Source: Romboutsia hominis (lineage in GTDB: Bacteria; Bacillota; Clostridia; Peptostreptococcales; Peptostreptococcaceae). Taken from it: a stretch of 64,000 nt of DNA. The stretch covers positions 1,961,565-2,025,564 of the forward strand of contig NZ_LN650648.1 in NCBI RefSeq assembly GCF_900002575.1, written 5' to 3'. Each line of letters begins with the position of its first letter. Position 1 is the first letter of the stretch. The notes under the pieces were generated by a model, which ran no database searches, was not told the DNA's origin, and saw only the letters and a list, made by a program, of their open reading frames with translations. The position numbers and the translations under genes were made by a program. Positions 1 to 9,976 of the stretch are shown here, piece after piece.

Positions 1-1892
1 ATTTAGGTTGGAAATTTGTAGATAAAGCTGACGCAATAAATGGAGTTAAAAAAGGTACATATTATGCCTCAGTTGAAATTCCAGAAAGCTTTTCTAAAGA
101 TTTAACTTCATTAACTTCTGATGAAGTCAAAAAAGGTAAGATAATATACACAGTTAATGAAAAAATAAACGCGATAGCCCCTAAAATTACAGATAAAGGT
201 GCTTCAACTATACAAAATGAAGTTAATCAAACAGTAGTAAAAACTGTTAGTCAAATTATATTTGAAGTATCTAATAATTTAGGTATAGAACTTGAAAATC
301 AGCTTCCAAAGCTATCTAATTTAGAAAGTGAACTTATAGATGTTCAAAGTAAATTTAAAGATATATATAAAACTGTAAATCTTGCTTCAGATGCTACAGA
401 TAAAGTACAAGATCTTGCTAAGGAATTAAAAAAAGATGTTCCTTTAATAACTTCTACTATATCTAATACTAAAAAGTTAGCATCAGATGTAAAAGTATTT
501 TTACAAGATAGCAAAGGTAGCTTAGATAAAGTTGCTCCTGTAATAAAAGAAGATTTGCAAATAGTATCTAAAGTTTCATCAAGTGCTTCATCAAATATAT
601 CATCTATAATAGATGCGATAAATAACGGTGCTGATAATGTACCTCAACTTATAGATAGCTTATCATCAAAGCTTTCTACTTTATCAAGTACAAGTAATAC
701 AGTACTAGACTTTTTAAATAAACTAAATGCTATTAAACCAGGTGGGCCTCTAGAAAATGCTATATCATCTTTACAGTCTATAAATAATAGCTTAAATAAT
801 GCTACTAACGCTTTAAATGCTATAAAAGGACAGATTGCAAATGGAGAAAAACCATCTTTAGATAAGTTAAATAGTGTATTAAAGGTTGTAAATGATGTAA
901 ACCAAATTTCTACATCAATTTTAAATAATTTTGATTCAAAAATAATAAATCCTATAAATAACATATTTGAGGGAAGTTTCAATACTGCTAATGAAGTTAT
1001 TAGTGTGTTAGATAAAGCTCAAGCAAAACTACCTCAAGTTGAGGATATACTAAATACTACGATATCATTATCAGATAGTGCGAAAGATAATATATCATTT
1101 ATAAGAAAAAAACTACCTATAGCTAAATCAACAATTGATGAATTAGTTAATGCTATGAAAAAAATAAACTCAAGTGACGATGTTAATGAGTTAATATCAT
1201 TACTAAAAAGCGATGCTATAAAGCGTGCTGAGTTCTTAAAGCAACCAGTAGAGCTAGTTACAGATAAATTATATCCAGTAGCTAACTACGGAGCTGGTAT
1301 GACTCCATTTTATACAGTATTATCTTTATGGGTTGGTGTACTTTTACTAATGTCATTACTGTCTGCTAATGTACATGGAGATTACAAACCATTTGAGATA
1401 TACTTTGGTAGAGGACTTACTTTCTTAACTATAGCTATAATACAAGCTTTTATCGTAAGTGCTGGTGATTTATATATTCTAAATGTTAAAGTTATTGATC
1501 CTTTATCATTTGTATTATTATCAATGTTTACAAGTATTGTATTTACAGCTATTGTATACTCATTGGTCTCTATATTTGGAAATGTAGGAAAAGCAATAGG
1601 TGTAATACTATTAGTTATACAAGTTGCTGCATCAGGAGGTACTTTCCCTATACAAGTTACTCCTCCATTTTTCCAATACGTAAACCCATTTTTACCATTT
1701 ACTTATGCTATATCTGCTCTTAGAGAGACTGTAGGTGGTATTTACAAACCAGTATTGATAAAGGATATATATGTATTAATAGTATTCTTAATAATACCTA
1801 TAATATTAACTATACTATTTAAAGGTATTATTAATAAATATACAAAACCTATAAGTGATAAATTTAATGAAAGTGACTTAACTGGACATTAA
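1..1892 (+). CDS. YhgE/Pip domain membrane protein, 5' end outside window
   Basis: The reading frame is open from base 3, so the start lies upstream; about 630 residues are visible. The first visible residues (GWKFVDKADAINGVKKGTYY, then 'VEIPESFSKDL') match the N-terminal YhgE/Pip domain seen in phage-infection-protein and type VII-associated membrane proteins. A long Ser/Asn/Leu-rich region of heptad-like helices follows, then five or six hydrophobic segments from about residue 430 to the end, including the conserved 'GGTFP' and 'NPFLPFTYAI' motifs of the C-terminal YhgE domain. Family members are integral membrane proteins with a large extracytoplasmic coiled-coil stalk. Exact function is unknown. 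It ends just before a shared terminator. Confidence 0.85.
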   Translation, partial: LGWKFVDKADAINGVKKGTYYASVEIPESFSKDLTSLTSDEVKKGKIIYTVNEKINAIAPKITDKGASTIQNEVNQTVVKTVSQIIFEVSNNLGIELENQLPKLSNLESELIDVQSKFKDIYKTVNLASDATDKVQDLAKELKKDVPLITSTISNTKKLASDVKVFLQDSKGSLDKVAPVIKEDLQIVSKVSSSASSNISSIIDAINNGADNVPQLIDSLSSKLSTLSSTSNTVLDFLNKLNAIKPGGPLENAISSLQSINNSLNNATNALNAIKGQIANGEKPSLDKLNSVLKVVNDVNQISTSILNNFDSKIINPINNIFEGSFNTANEVISVLDKAQAKLPQVEDILNTTISLSDSAKDNISFIRKKLPIAKSTIDELVNAMKKINSSDDVNELISLLKSDAIKRAEFLKQPVELVTDKLYPVANYGAGMTPFYTVLSLWVGVLLLMSLLSANVHGDYKPFEIYFGRGLTFLTIAIIQAFIVSAGDLYILNVKVIDPLSFVLLSMFTSIVFTAIVYSLVSIFGNVGKAIGVILLVIQVAASGGTFPIQVTPPFFQYVNPFLPFTYAISALRETVGGIYKPVLIKDIYVLIVFLIIPIILTILFKGIINKYTKPISDKFNESDLTGH

Positions 1893-1935
1893 AATTTAAT
1901 ATAAAAGATTAATATATAAAAATATATATAAATCA

Positions 1936-1970
1936 AAAAAGTCTTCCTAAAATCTTTAGGAAGACTTTTT
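1936..1970. terminator. Bidirectional Rho-independent terminator
   Basis: Perfect 16-bp arms around AAAAGTCTTCCTAAA and a 3-nt loop, with A-runs on the left and T-runs on the right. It ends the YhgE gene on the plus strand and the small membrane-protein gene on the minus strand. Confidence 0.85.
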
Positions 1971-1976
1971 ACTATA

Positions 1977-2408
1977 TTAATATTTTATGTCATCGTAATG
2001 TATACCAACTCCAGGTCTATGCTTATTTTCTTCTCGTTCTTCATGTTCTCTTTCTTCTATTGCTTTATTTACATATCCTTCTAACTCTTCTTTACTTACA
2101 TTTGTACAATTTTCTTCTATTATTCTATTTGAATTAAATTCATCTACTTTGGATTTTAAGTCATCGTCAAAACTATCCATGTCTTCATCACAACAATAAG
2201 CTCTGCTATCATAATCATCATAATAATAAGATTCATTTTTATAATCATTACAACAATTGAAATTTTTATTCATTCTTTTATTCTTAATAGCCTTATATGC
2301 AAAATAGCCCCCTAATCCAACTAAAACTCCTCCTGTATATACTAAGGCTTTTTTACTTTTTACGTTGACTTCATTTTTCATTTTACGTTTAACTAAGTAC
2401 TTTACCAT
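1977..2408 (-). CDS. Small membrane-anchored protein of unknown function
   Basis: 143 residues. After a basic N-terminus there is one glycine-rich hydrophobic helix at about residues 20-42 (ALVYTGGVLVGLGGYFAYKA). The rest is a very polar, acidic tail rich in Asp, Tyr and Glu, with a Cys pair (CC) twice. The layout resembles YtxH-type small anchored proteins, but I do not recognise a family. The start is supported by AAGGAGG about 9 nt upstream. It is monocistronic, facing the YhgE gene. Confidence 0.7.
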   Translation of the reverse strand: MVKYLVKRKMKNEVNVKSKKALVYTGGVLVGLGGYFAYKAIKNKRMNKNFNCCNDYKNESYYYDDYDSRAYCCDEDMDSFDDDLKSKVDEFNSNRIIEENCTNVSKEELEGYVNKAIEEREHEEREENKHRPGVGIHYDDIKY

Positions 2409-2489
2409 AGAACTTTTTCCTCCTTAAATGTCATATACTATATTAATAGTATTTGTATTATCTAATAAAAAATTCTTCTATTAAAAATA

Positions 2490-2521
2490 AAAAATAACCC
2501 TTAAATTAGGGTCATTTTTTT
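2490..2521 (-). terminator. Probable terminator of the MATE gene
   Basis: Short ACCCT/AGGGT stem with flanking A/T pairs that overlaps the stop codon of the MATE gene. On the minus strand it runs into a T-rich tract. The stem is imperfect. Confidence 0.45.
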
Positions 2522-3831
2522 TTATATACATATATATAAGTTATAATTAAAGTTAATACTTCAGCAAACACAGCACTTAACCATACTCCATTTACACCTA
2601 AGAATATGGGAAGTATAGTTATACCTATTACAATTAGTATAATCCCTCTTGATAATGATATTGCATTAGATAATATCCTATGTTCCATGGATTGATAATA
2701 TGCTCCATTAACTATATTTATCCCCATAAATATAAATGCTAAGAAGTAATATCTTATGGCATTCACAGTTATATCTACAATCTGACCTTTTTCACTTGTA
2801 AACACTCCTACTATAAATTGTGGAAATAATATACCTATAATATAGAAACTTAATCCAACAATTATAGAAGTCTTCAGACCTTTTTTTCTTACTCTCTTTA
2901 CTCTATCTATCTTATTTGCACCATAATTTACACTTATTATAGGTTGCATAGCTTGTGATATCCCCGTAAATATAGCTGCTGCTACTAAAGATACATTTGC
3001 TATTATACTATATGCACTAACACCTATATTACCTACTATATTTAGTAATTTCAAGTTAAATATAAATATTACTATTCCAGATGATATTTCAACAATAAAG
3101 CTTGGTAAACCATTAAATAGTATCCTTGATATATCTTTTACATTGATTTTAAATTTTATAAATCTTAAGCTACATTTTTTAGATATAAAGTGAGTTAAAA
3201 GTATTAATAGGTTTATAAGTGATGCTATTGATGTAGCTAAACCAGCACCTTTTATACCCATATCAAAAATAAATATTAGTAAATAATCCAAAATAACATT
3301 AGATAAACCACTAGTTACAGTAGCTATCATAGCAAGTCTTGGATTATGATCATTTCTTATAAAAGCTGATGTAGTATGAGCTAAGATATAACTAAATGAA
3401 AATATTAAAACACCACTTAAATACTCTTTTACCATATATATATTACTTATATTAGCCCCTAGTATATACCCTATTTTCTCAGTAAATATTTTCCCTAAAG
3501 TAGATAATGTAATTCCTACTAAAATAGCTATTATAATAGATTTTGTAAATATCCTTTGTGACTCAACTATTTCTCCTTTTCCTCTACTTATACTTAAGGC
3601 TGTAGCCCCTCCCATACCAAACAAAAGCCCTAATCCATTAAATAGATTAAATATAGGTATACATATATTTAAAGCAGCTAATCCATCGCTTCCTATACCT
3701 TGTCCTATAAACATAGTATCTGCTAGTATACAGAACGATACTGCTAGCATACCCAAGACACTATTAATTAAATACTTATAAAATAACTTATTTATATCTG
3801 AATTTAAAAATACACTTTCTTTATCTTTCAT
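2512..3831 (-). CDS. MATE family multidrug/cation efflux transporter
   Basis: About 439 residues with roughly twelve hydrophobic segments, the size and layout of the MATE family (Na+- or H+-driven export of cationic drugs and metabolites across the cytoplasmic membrane). The N-terminal part 'ILADTMFIGQGIGSDGLAAL' followed by 'GMGGATALSISRG' is typical of clostridial MATE proteins. An upstream ATG at 3849 exists, but the Shine-Dalgarno GAGGAG lies inside that extension, 6-7 nt before the ATG at 3831, which I take as the start. Substrate cannot be told from sequence. Confidence 0.88.
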   Translation of the reverse strand: MKDKESVFLNSDINKLFYKYLINSVLGMLAVSFCILADTMFIGQGIGSDGLAALNICIPIFNLFNGLGLLFGMGGATALSISRGKGEIVESQRIFTKSIIIAILVGITLSTLGKIFTEKIGYILGANISNIYMVKEYLSGVLIFSFSYILAHTTSAFIRNDHNPRLAMIATVTSGLSNVILDYLLIFIFDMGIKGAGLATSIASLINLLILLTHFISKKCSLRFIKFKINVKDISRILFNGLPSFIVEISSGIVIFIFNLKLLNIVGNIGVSAYSIIANVSLVAAAIFTGISQAMQPIISVNYGANKIDRVKRVRKKGLKTSIIVGLSFYIIGILFPQFIVGVFTSEKGQIVDITVNAIRYYFLAFIFMGINIVNGAYYQSMEHRILSNAISLSRGIILIVIGITILPIFLGVNGVWLSAVFAEVLTLIITYIYVYKKK

Positions 3832-3954
3832 TAACTTCTCCTCATACATATATTTATATATAGTATTTGCTATAATGAAAGTATATTATTCATATTAGTA
3901 AGCATTCTATAAGCTTATATTTAATATATAGATATGTTTTCTAATAAATAGTAA

Positions 3955-3990
3955 AAAAAATAATGACATAAAAATATGTCATTATTTTTT
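3955..3990 (-). terminator. Terminator of trmK-nif3
   Basis: Perfect 16-bp stem built on AATAATGACATA/TATGTCATTATT with a 4-nt loop, flanked by A and T runs. It sits just after the Nif3 stop codon and could work in both directions. Confidence 0.8.
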
Positions 3991-3995
3991 GTGTT

Positions 3996-5093
3996 TTATA
4001 CTATTTTAAATGGATTTAAATCTATATTACTTTTTAAAACTTCTATATCATGTATATCATCTAAAAATCTCTTCATAACATCCTTAAATATATCTTCAGT
4101 TTCAAAGTGCCCACAATCTATTATACACATCCCCATGTCTATTGCATCTTGTGCATCATGATATTTAACATCTCCAGTTATTATAACTTCACAACCACTT
4201 CTTTGAGCTTTCTTAACCATATCAGCACCAGAACCTGTAACTAAAGCTATTTTACTTATAGTAGTATCTAAACTACCTACTACTCTAATATGTTTCATAT
4301 TTAGCTTTTCTTTTATAGAATTACTTAAATCTTTTAAACTAATCTTTTCTTTTAACTTAGTAACTCTACCTAAACCAACTGAATTTCCTTTATTCTCTAG
4401 TTTATATAAATCATAAGCTACTTCTTCATAAGGATGAGCATTTATCATAGAGCTTAAGACTCCGCCTAATATTTTTTGAGGTACAATAGTTTCTATTTTT
4501 ACCTCTTTAACACATTCTATCTCTCCTTTTGTTCCTATAAATGGATTTGTGCCCTCTAAAGGCATAAAGTTACCTTCTCCTCTTGATGTAAAACTACAGT
4601 GACTATAATTTCCTATATGACCTGCTCCTGCTTTTCCTAAAGCATTTTTAACCTTATCTATATGAGTCTCAGGAACATAAACTGCTAGCTTATATAATAC
4701 TTCGTTATTTGTAACTTCTAATACCTTACAATCTTCAAATCCCATTAATTCCATGAAGTAATCATTTAAACCATCAAATGCTATATCAAAGTTTGTATGC
4801 ATAGAATAAAGTGCTATATCATTTTTTATTAATTTATGTATAAGTCTTCCTTTTAAATCCGATGTATTTATTTTATTCATCTTTTTAAATATAAATGGAT
4901 GATGAGTTATTATTAAGTCTATATTATTTTCTATAGCTTCATCTATAACTCTTTCATTTGCTTCTAGAACTACTAATACTTTTTTAATATCACTGTTAAA
5001 ATCACCCACTAAAAGGCCTACATTGTCCCAGTCATAAGCTAAGTTTAATGGGTATTTAGCTTCTATATTTTTTATAAGACTTTTAAGTAACAT
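3996..5093 (-). CDS. Nif3-like dinuclear metal-centre protein (DUF34, YqfO type)
   Basis: 365 residues. The N-terminal half has 'YDWDNVGLLVGD' and the metal ligands in 'ITHHPFIFK'. The C-terminal half has 'TGSGADMVKKA' and 'IIDCGHFETE', completing the dinuclear site. Between them (about residues 126-230) lies the PII/CutA-like insertion typical of the longer YqfO form. Family members form toroidal hexamers; they were once annotated as a GTP cyclohydrolase I type 2, and the biochemical role is unsettled. It follows trmK by 13 bp, the conserved Firmicute arrangement behind rpoD. The GGGGAATG ribosome-binding site supports the start. Confidence 0.92.
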   Translation of the reverse strand: MLLKSLIKNIEAKYPLNLAYDWDNVGLLVGDFNSDIKKVLVVLEANERVIDEAIENNIDLIITHHPFIFKKMNKINTSDLKGRLIHKLIKNDIALYSMHTNFDIAFDGLNDYFMELMGFEDCKVLEVTNNEVLYKLAVYVPETHIDKVKNALGKAGAGHIGNYSHCSFTSRGEGNFMPLEGTNPFIGTKGEIECVKEVKIETIVPQKILGGVLSSMINAHPYEEVAYDLYKLENKGNSVGLGRVTKLKEKISLKDLSNSIKEKLNMKHIRVVGSLDTTISKIALVTGSGADMVKKAQRSGCEVIITGDVKYHDAQDAIDMGMCIIDCGHFETEDIFKDVMKRFLDDIHDIEVLKSNIDLNPFKIV

Positions 5094-5106
5094 AATATCA
5101 TTCCCC

Positions 5107-5799
5107 TTATAAAGTTTTTAATTTTTCTAATTTAGATATATTAAGTCTACTATCTTCTATTTTCTCATCTATCCCTTTTCCACTTTTTCCTTCTAATTTA
5201 TTAAGTATTGAAGTGTATGTATGTATTCTTTTATCTATAAACTCATTTAGTAATTCATCTTTATTTTCTATAAGTTTATTTCCTACTTCATAAAATATTT
5301 CATCTTCTACATTAGTATTTTTCCCAGTATATTTAGCCACTATTATTTCATATATTCTGAAATCTTCTCTAACTAAAACCTCATCTAATATCTCATATCC
5401 ATTATTTAATAAATATTTTCTAAGTTCTTTTTGTGCTTGCATTGGTTGAAGTATAAATTTTTCAGTACTTTGTGCTACTTCTATATTAGCTTCTAGTAAT
5501 TCACTTATAAGTATTCCACCCATACCTGCTATTATAACTTCATCAACTTCACCTTTCTTTAATACTTCTATACCTGAGCCTAATCTTAAATCAACTTTAT
5601 CACTCAAATTATTATGTCTAACTTCTTTTCTTGCATTTTCAAGGGGTCCTTTATTAACATCTGCAAGTATTGCAAAATCTATGTATCCTTCATTTAATAA
5701 ATGTACTGGTATATATCCATGATCTGTTCCTATATCAGCTATTTTTTTACCTTTAGTAACTAAAGATGCTATTTTTAATAATCTATCTGTTAACTTCAT
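5107..5799 (-). CDS. trmK: tRNA (adenine(22)-N(1))-methyltransferase TrmK
   Basis: 230 residues, the usual TrmK/YqfN length. The Rossmann SAM-binding motif 'IADIGTDHGYIP' is at about residues 19-30, followed by 'ADVNKGPLENA'. The catalytic-region motif 'EVIIAGMGGILI' is at about residues 84-95, and 'FILQPMQA' follows. The C-terminal helical extension is present. The enzyme methylates N1 of A22 in the D-loop of some tRNAs. It is paired with nif3 as in Bacillus. A strong terminator separates it from rpoD, so it may have its own promoter or depend on read-through. Confidence 0.93.
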   Translation of the reverse strand: MKLTDRLLKIASLVTKGKKIADIGTDHGYIPVHLLNEGYIDFAILADVNKGPLENARKEVRHNNLSDKVDLRLGSGIEVLKKGEVDEVIIAGMGGILISELLEANIEVAQSTEKFILQPMQAQKELRKYLLNNGYEILDEVLVREDFRIYEIIVAKYTGKNTNVEDEIFYEVGNKLIENKDELLNEFIDKRIHTYTSILNKLEGKSGKGIDEKIEDSRLNISKLEKLKTL

Positions 5800-5830
5800 T
5801 TATGTAGTCCTTTCCTTATTTCTTATATGC

Positions 5831-5861
5831 AAAAAAACGCCTTATATAAAGGCGAGTTTTT
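5831..5861 (-). terminator. Terminator between rpoD and trmK
   Basis: GC-rich CGCCTT/AAGGCG stem with a 5-nt loop followed on the minus strand by a run of T. It lies directly downstream of rpoD and would cut most transcripts before trmK-nif3. Confidence 0.75.
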
Positions 5862-5868
5862 GTATAGT

Positions 5869-7032
5869 CTAGTCTAAGTAGTCTTTTAATTTTTTAGATC
5901 TACTTGGGTGTCTTAATTTTCTTAAAGCCTTAGCTTCTATTTGTCTTATTCTTTCTCTTGTTACATCAAACTCTTTACCAACTTCTTCAAGAGTTCTTGC
6001 TCTTCCATCTTCAAGACCAAATCTTAATTTTAATACTTTTTGTTCTCTTTCATTTAAAGATCCTAAAACTTCTTCTATTTGTTCTTTAAGTAGTGAGTAT
6101 GCTGCTGCTTCTGCTGGTGCTGGTGCTGCATCATCTTCTATGAAATCTCCTAAATGGCTATCTTCTTCTTCTCCTATTGGAGTTTCAAGAGATACTGGAT
6201 CTTGAGCTATTTTCATTATTTCTCTTACTTTTTCTTCTGTCATATCCATTTCTTTAGCTATTTCTTCAGGCTTTGGATCTCTACCTAATTCTTGAAGAAG
6301 CTGTCTAGATACTCTTATTAATTTATTTATAGTCTCTACCATATGTACTGGTATTCTTATAGTTCTTGCTTGATCAGCTATAGCACGAGTTATAGCTTGT
6401 CTTATCCACCATGTTGCATAGGTACTAAATTTGAACCCTTTTTCATAGTCAAATTTTTCAACAGCTTTTATAAGACCTAAGTTACCTTCTTGTATTAAAT
6501 CAAGGAAAAGCATACCTCTTCCTACATATCTTTTAGCTATACTTACAACTAGTCTTAAGTTTGCCTCAACTAGTCTTTGTTTAGCCATTTCGTCCCCTTC
6601 ATTCATTCTTCTAGCTAATTCTACTTCTTCATGTGGCTTAAGTAAAGGTATCTTACCAATTTCTTTTAGATACATTCTAACAGGGTCGTCTATACTTATA
6701 CCTTTAGGTAATGATAAATCTATAGCTTCTAATTCCATAGGTGTATCTTCTTTTGATAACTCTTCATCTACACCATCTTCTAGTACATCTATATCTAAAT
6801 CATCATCTGATGAGAAATTAATATCGGCATTTTGAGGTTTACTTTCTATAACCTCTATACCTAAGTTTCCTAAAGTTTCATATAAATTTTCTATTTGATC
6901 TTTATCAAGTTCAGTTTCAGAGAAAGCTTCCATTATTTCCCCTAAAGTAAGAGATCCTTGCTTTTTACCTTTTTCAATTAATCCCTTAGCTGTTATTCTT
7001 TTTGATTCTTTTTTATTTGTTTTATTTTCCAC
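5869..7032 (-). CDS. rpoD: RNA polymerase primary sigma factor SigA (RpoD)
   Basis: About 388 residues. The protein has an acidic region 1 and '[16 protein letters not shown]' (region 1.2). Region 2 includes '[18 protein letters not shown]' (2.3-2.4, melting and -10 recognition), region 3 follows, and region 4.2 is '[17 protein letters not shown]' (-35 helix-turn-helix). The length is that of a Firmicute housekeeping sigma. An ATG at 7050 overlaps the dnaG stop, but GGGAGG lies within that extension 7 nt before a GTG at 7032. I take the GTG as start. It is transcribed with dnaG. Confidence 0.96.
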   Translation of the reverse strand: MENKTNKKESKRITAKGLIEKGKKQGSLTLGEIMEAFSETELDKDQIENLYETLGNLGIEVIESKPQNADINFSSDDDLDIDVLEDGVDEELSKEDTPMELEAIDLSLPKGISIDDPVRMYLKEIGKIPLLKPHEEVELARRMNEGDEMAKQRLVEANLRLVVSIAKRYVGRGMLFLDLIQEGNLGLIKAVEKFDYEKGFKFSTYATWWIRQAITRAIADQARTIRIPVHMVETINKLIRVSRQLLQELGRDPKPEEIAKEMDMTEEKVREIMKIAQDPVSLETPIGEEEDSHLGDFIEDDAAPAPAEAAAYSLLKEQIEEVLGSLNEREQKVLKLRFGLEDGRARTLEEVGKEFDVTRERIRQIEAKALRKLRHPSRSKKLKDYLD

Positions 7033-7049
7033 ACTCAGACCTCCCTTCA

Positions 7050-8861
7050 TTAAAGCTTTTGTAGCATTCTTCTTATTTCCACGATTTTTAAAGCAATTTC
7101 CATAATCTTACCATCTACCTCTTTCGTGTCACTATTATTTTTATTTTTTTCAATTTCTTTTTGTTCTTTTAATAATCTATTCATTTTTTCATTAAGAGTA
7201 TTTTTCTTTACATTCTTAATAATATCATCTACACCCTTGACATTATTCAAGCTCATATTATTCAATGATATATTTTCTATATCTTTAATGTATTCTTCGG
7301 ATATGTTTAAACTTTTAATTTTGTCAATAGTTATTTTGTCCAATTCTTGATTTTTAATTATCCAATTTAAAATTTCTTTACTTTCATCTAATAAAAAATC
7401 ATTGTCATTTACTTTTAGTACGATTATATCTCTTAGTTTTTTATCTTCTATCATTAATTTTATAAGATTTTTCTCAACAAACTTTTCTCCATTTGTTATA
7501 ATCTTAGGTTTTTCTATTACAACTTCGTCTTTTTTTATATATTTACTTTTTTGGTATTTATTATTTCCATTTTTATTATAACTTTTTCCATATATTTCCC
7601 TTTTTATGGAATCTATACTTATTTGTATTAAATCACTTAAGTATTTAGTATAATAGTCAATTTCAACAGGACTTTTTACTTTTTTTATTATTTTAGATGC
7701 CTCTTTTGCAAATTTAACCTTATCTTCATCTTTATTTAGATTAAATTGTTTTTTTAGATTATTTATTCTAAATATTATTTGATTTATTGACTCATCTATT
7801 GCCTCTTGGTATCCTTTAACTCCATATTTTCTTATAAATTCATCTGGATCTTTGCAATCCTTTAAATTTAATACTTTAACATTTATATCTATATCACTTA
7901 ATATTTCTATAGCCCTTAATGTAGCTTTTATACCTGCTTCGTCCGAATCATATGATATAATAACATTATCAGCATATCTTTTAATTAACATACCTTGTTC
8001 TTTAGTAAGTGCCGTACCTAACGTAGCTACTACATTTTTTATACCATATTGATAAAGAGATATTAAATCCATATATCCTTCAACTAATATCAAAGTCTTA
8101 TTTTTTATTTCTTTCCTTGAGAAATTAAGGCCATATAAATTATACCTTTTATTAAACGTTATTGTATCTGGGGAATTTAAGTATTTAGGTAATGAATCAT
8201 CAAGTACCCTACCTCCAAACCCTATAACATTTCCTCTATAATCAAATATGGGAAACATAACTCTATTTCTAAATTTATCATAAATTTTGTTACTTTCTTT
8301 TTTATGTGCTAATAGCCCACATTCTATAAGATCTTTGTTACTATAACCTTTTGATGTTAAATAGTCCATAAGTGAATTCCAAGATGCTAGTGAATACCCA
8401 AGTCCAAATTTTTTTATGATTTTGTTATCTAATCCTCTACTTCTTAGGTATGCATATCCACTATTTTTCTTAGTGTGTAGGTTAGAAAAATAAAATCTAG
8501 CCGCTTCTGTGTGTATATCTTGGAACTTTTTTATCTTTTCTAATTTTTTCTTAGATTCTTCATCCATATTAGTATTAATTTCAATTCCATACTTCTGAGC
8601 TAAAACTTTTACTGCATCAATAAAATCTAGATTTTCCATCTTCATAACGAAGTTAATTACATCTCCACCCTCTCCGCATCCAAAGCATTTATAAATTTGC
8701 TTAGATTCATTTACATAAAATGATGGTGTTTTCTCGCCATGAAAAGGACAAAGTCCCTTATAGTTTATCCCAGATGATTTAAGCTCTATATACTGGGATA
8801 TTGTGCTTACTATGTCACATCTACTTTTAACTTCTTCTATTATATCTTTTATATCATTCAT
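7050..8861 (-). CDS. dnaG: DNA primase DnaG
   Basis: About 603 residues. The N-terminal CHC2 zinc finger is '[18 protein letters not shown]'. A TOPRIM domain follows with '[11 protein letters not shown]' and '[12 protein letters not shown]', which carry the catalytic Glu and DxD. The C-terminus is a helical, lysine-rich DnaB-interaction region. The enzyme makes RNA primers for replication. The ATG at 8861 is preceded by AAGGTGAT at good spacing and by a promoter ending near 8899. The upstream ATG at 8894 would start almost at the transcription start, so I reject it. The stop overlaps the first possible rpoD start by one base. Confidence 0.95.
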   Translation of the reverse strand: MNDIKDIIEEVKSRCDIVSTISQYIELKSSGINYKGLCPFHGEKTPSFYVNESKQIYKCFGCGEGGDVINFVMKMENLDFIDAVKVLAQKYGIEINTNMDEESKKKLEKIKKFQDIHTEAARFYFSNLHTKKNSGYAYLRSRGLDNKIIKKFGLGYSLASWNSLMDYLTSKGYSNKDLIECGLLAHKKESNKIYDKFRNRVMFPIFDYRGNVIGFGGRVLDDSLPKYLNSPDTITFNKRYNLYGLNFSRKEIKNKTLILVEGYMDLISLYQYGIKNVVATLGTALTKEQGMLIKRYADNVIISYDSDEAGIKATLRAIEILSDIDINVKVLNLKDCKDPDEFIRKYGVKGYQEAIDESINQIIFRINNLKKQFNLNKDEDKVKFAKEASKIIKKVKSPVEIDYYTKYLSDLIQISIDSIKREIYGKSYNKNGNNKYQKSKYIKKDEVVIEKPKIITNGEKFVEKNLIKLMIEDKKLRDIIVLKVNDNDFLLDESKEILNWIIKNQELDKITIDKIKSLNISEEYIKDIENISLNNMSLNNVKGVDDIIKNVKKNTLNEKMNRLLKEQKEIEKNKNNSDTKEVDGKIMEIALKIVEIRRMLQKL

Positions 8862-8898
8862 ATTATCACCTTCTGGTGTAATTTTTTCTAACATTACT

Positions 8899-8926
8899 AT
8901 TTTACATTATATTTTAAATTTGTCAA
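8899..8926 (-). promoter_or_regulatory. Candidate sigma-A promoter of dnaG-rpoD
   Basis: On the minus strand TTGACA (8921-8926) and TAAAAT (8899-8904) are 16 bp apart. Transcription would begin near 8892, about 30 nt before the chosen dnaG start codon. Confidence 0.5.
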
Positions 8927-9164
8927 ATCCTCATTATACACAATTCGACTTTTTTTGTTAACATCCTTCTTATTTTTTTATTTTTTTATTATTTAATTCT
9001 ATCTATATATTTATTATACGTTATTTATCTACAATTTTAAAATATCACATATTTTTTGAATTAAATATGTCTTTTGCAGATTAAATCTATTCTTATATAA
9101 TTTTTCCTATTTTAATATAAATACCCTTATTTTTTAATATTAATTAAATTAATTTTAGCAAAAT
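8927..9164. other. AT-rich intergenic stretch without recognisable gene
   Basis: This spacer between the dnaG promoter and the aroF terminator is extremely A/T-rich. I see no open frame with a ribosome-binding site, no tRNA-like fold and no clear operator. It separates two minus-strand operons. Confidence 0.5.
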
Positions 9165-9192
9165 AAAAAAAGAGGTAATTACCTCTTTTTTT
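9165..9192 (-). terminator. Terminator of the folate operon
   Basis: Perfect palindrome of 14-bp arms centred on GAGGTAATTACCTC, flanked by seven A and seven T. It overlaps the aroF stop codon and ends the pabA-to-aroF transcript. Confidence 0.85.
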
Positions 9193-9976
9193 ATAAATTA
9201 ATTGAATTCATTAAATCTTCAAATTCATTAAAGTGAAGTGACTGCATACCATCTGATAATGCATTTATAGGATCTGGGTGAACTTCTACCATTATACCAT
9301 CAGCACCTGCTGCAAGAGATGCTATAGACATTGGTTTTACTAAATATCTTACTCCAGTTGCATGAGATGGATCAACTACAATAGGAAGACCTGTCTCCTT
9401 TTGTATTATAGGTACAGCTGCTAAATCTAATGTATTTCTAGTATAATCATTATATGTTCTAATTCCTCTTTCACACATGATTATTTTTTGATTTCCACCT
9501 ATGGCAATATATTCTGCTGCTCCTATCCACTCACTTATAGTAGATGATAAACCTCTTTTTAACATAACAGGCTTATCTTGTTTACCTACTTCAGTAAGTA
9601 AACTAAAATTTTGCATGTTTCTAGATCCAATTTGAATTATATCAGCTACTTCATATAGTTTATCTAATTCTCTTGCATCCATAAGTTCAGTTATAACAGG
9701 CATTCCTGTTTCTTTCTTAACTGCTTTTAATATTTCTAATCCTTCTTCTTTTAATCCTTGGAATGAATTAGGAGATGTTCTAGGCTTATATGCTCCTCCT
9801 CTTAAAATATTTGCTCCTTTTGATTTAACAAATTTAGCTGTTTCTAAGAGTTGTTCATAACTTTCAATAGCACAAGGTCCTGCCATTACAAGCTTATTTT
9901 CCTTTACTATTAGCTTAGAGTTTTTATCCGTATTTATCTCAATCCTTATGTTGTCATCAAACAAATTTTTCTTCAT
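9191..9976 (-). CDS. aroF: 3-deoxy-7-phosphoheptulonate (DAHP) synthase
   Basis: 261 residues, the short single-domain type I-beta/KDO8P-like form without a regulatory domain. Motifs are 'MAGPCAIES', '[17 protein letters not shown]', '[11 protein letters not shown]' and 'VVDPSHATG'. It condenses PEP with erythrose-4-phosphate, the first step towards chorismate. It overlaps the end of folK by 20 bp and is the last gene of the folate operon, so it probably raises chorismate supply for pABA. The lack of an ACT or chorismate-mutase-like domain suggests no aromatic amino-acid feedback. Confidence 0.93.
   Translation of the reverse strand: MKKNLFDDNIRIEINTDKNSKLIVKENKLVMAGPCAIESYEQLLETAKFVKSKGANILRGGAYKPRTSPNSFQGLKEEGLEILKAVKKETGMPVITELMDARELDKLYEVADIIQIGSRNMQNFSLLTEVGKQDKPVMLKRGLSSTISEWIGAAEYIAIGGNQKIIMCERGIRTYNDYTRNTLDLAAVPIIQKETGLPIVVDPSHATGVRYLVKPMSIASLAAGADGIMVEVHPDPINALSDGMQSLHFNEFEDLMNSINL

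Noticed and set aside
644-982. 112-residue minus-strand ORF
   Set aside because: Antisense to the repetitive coiled-coil part of the YhgE protein and without a ribosome-binding site.
8927-9164. Possible structural RNA (6S-like) between dnaG and aroF
   Set aside because: The sequence is almost pure A/T without long complementary arms or a promoter, so no stable fold is supported.
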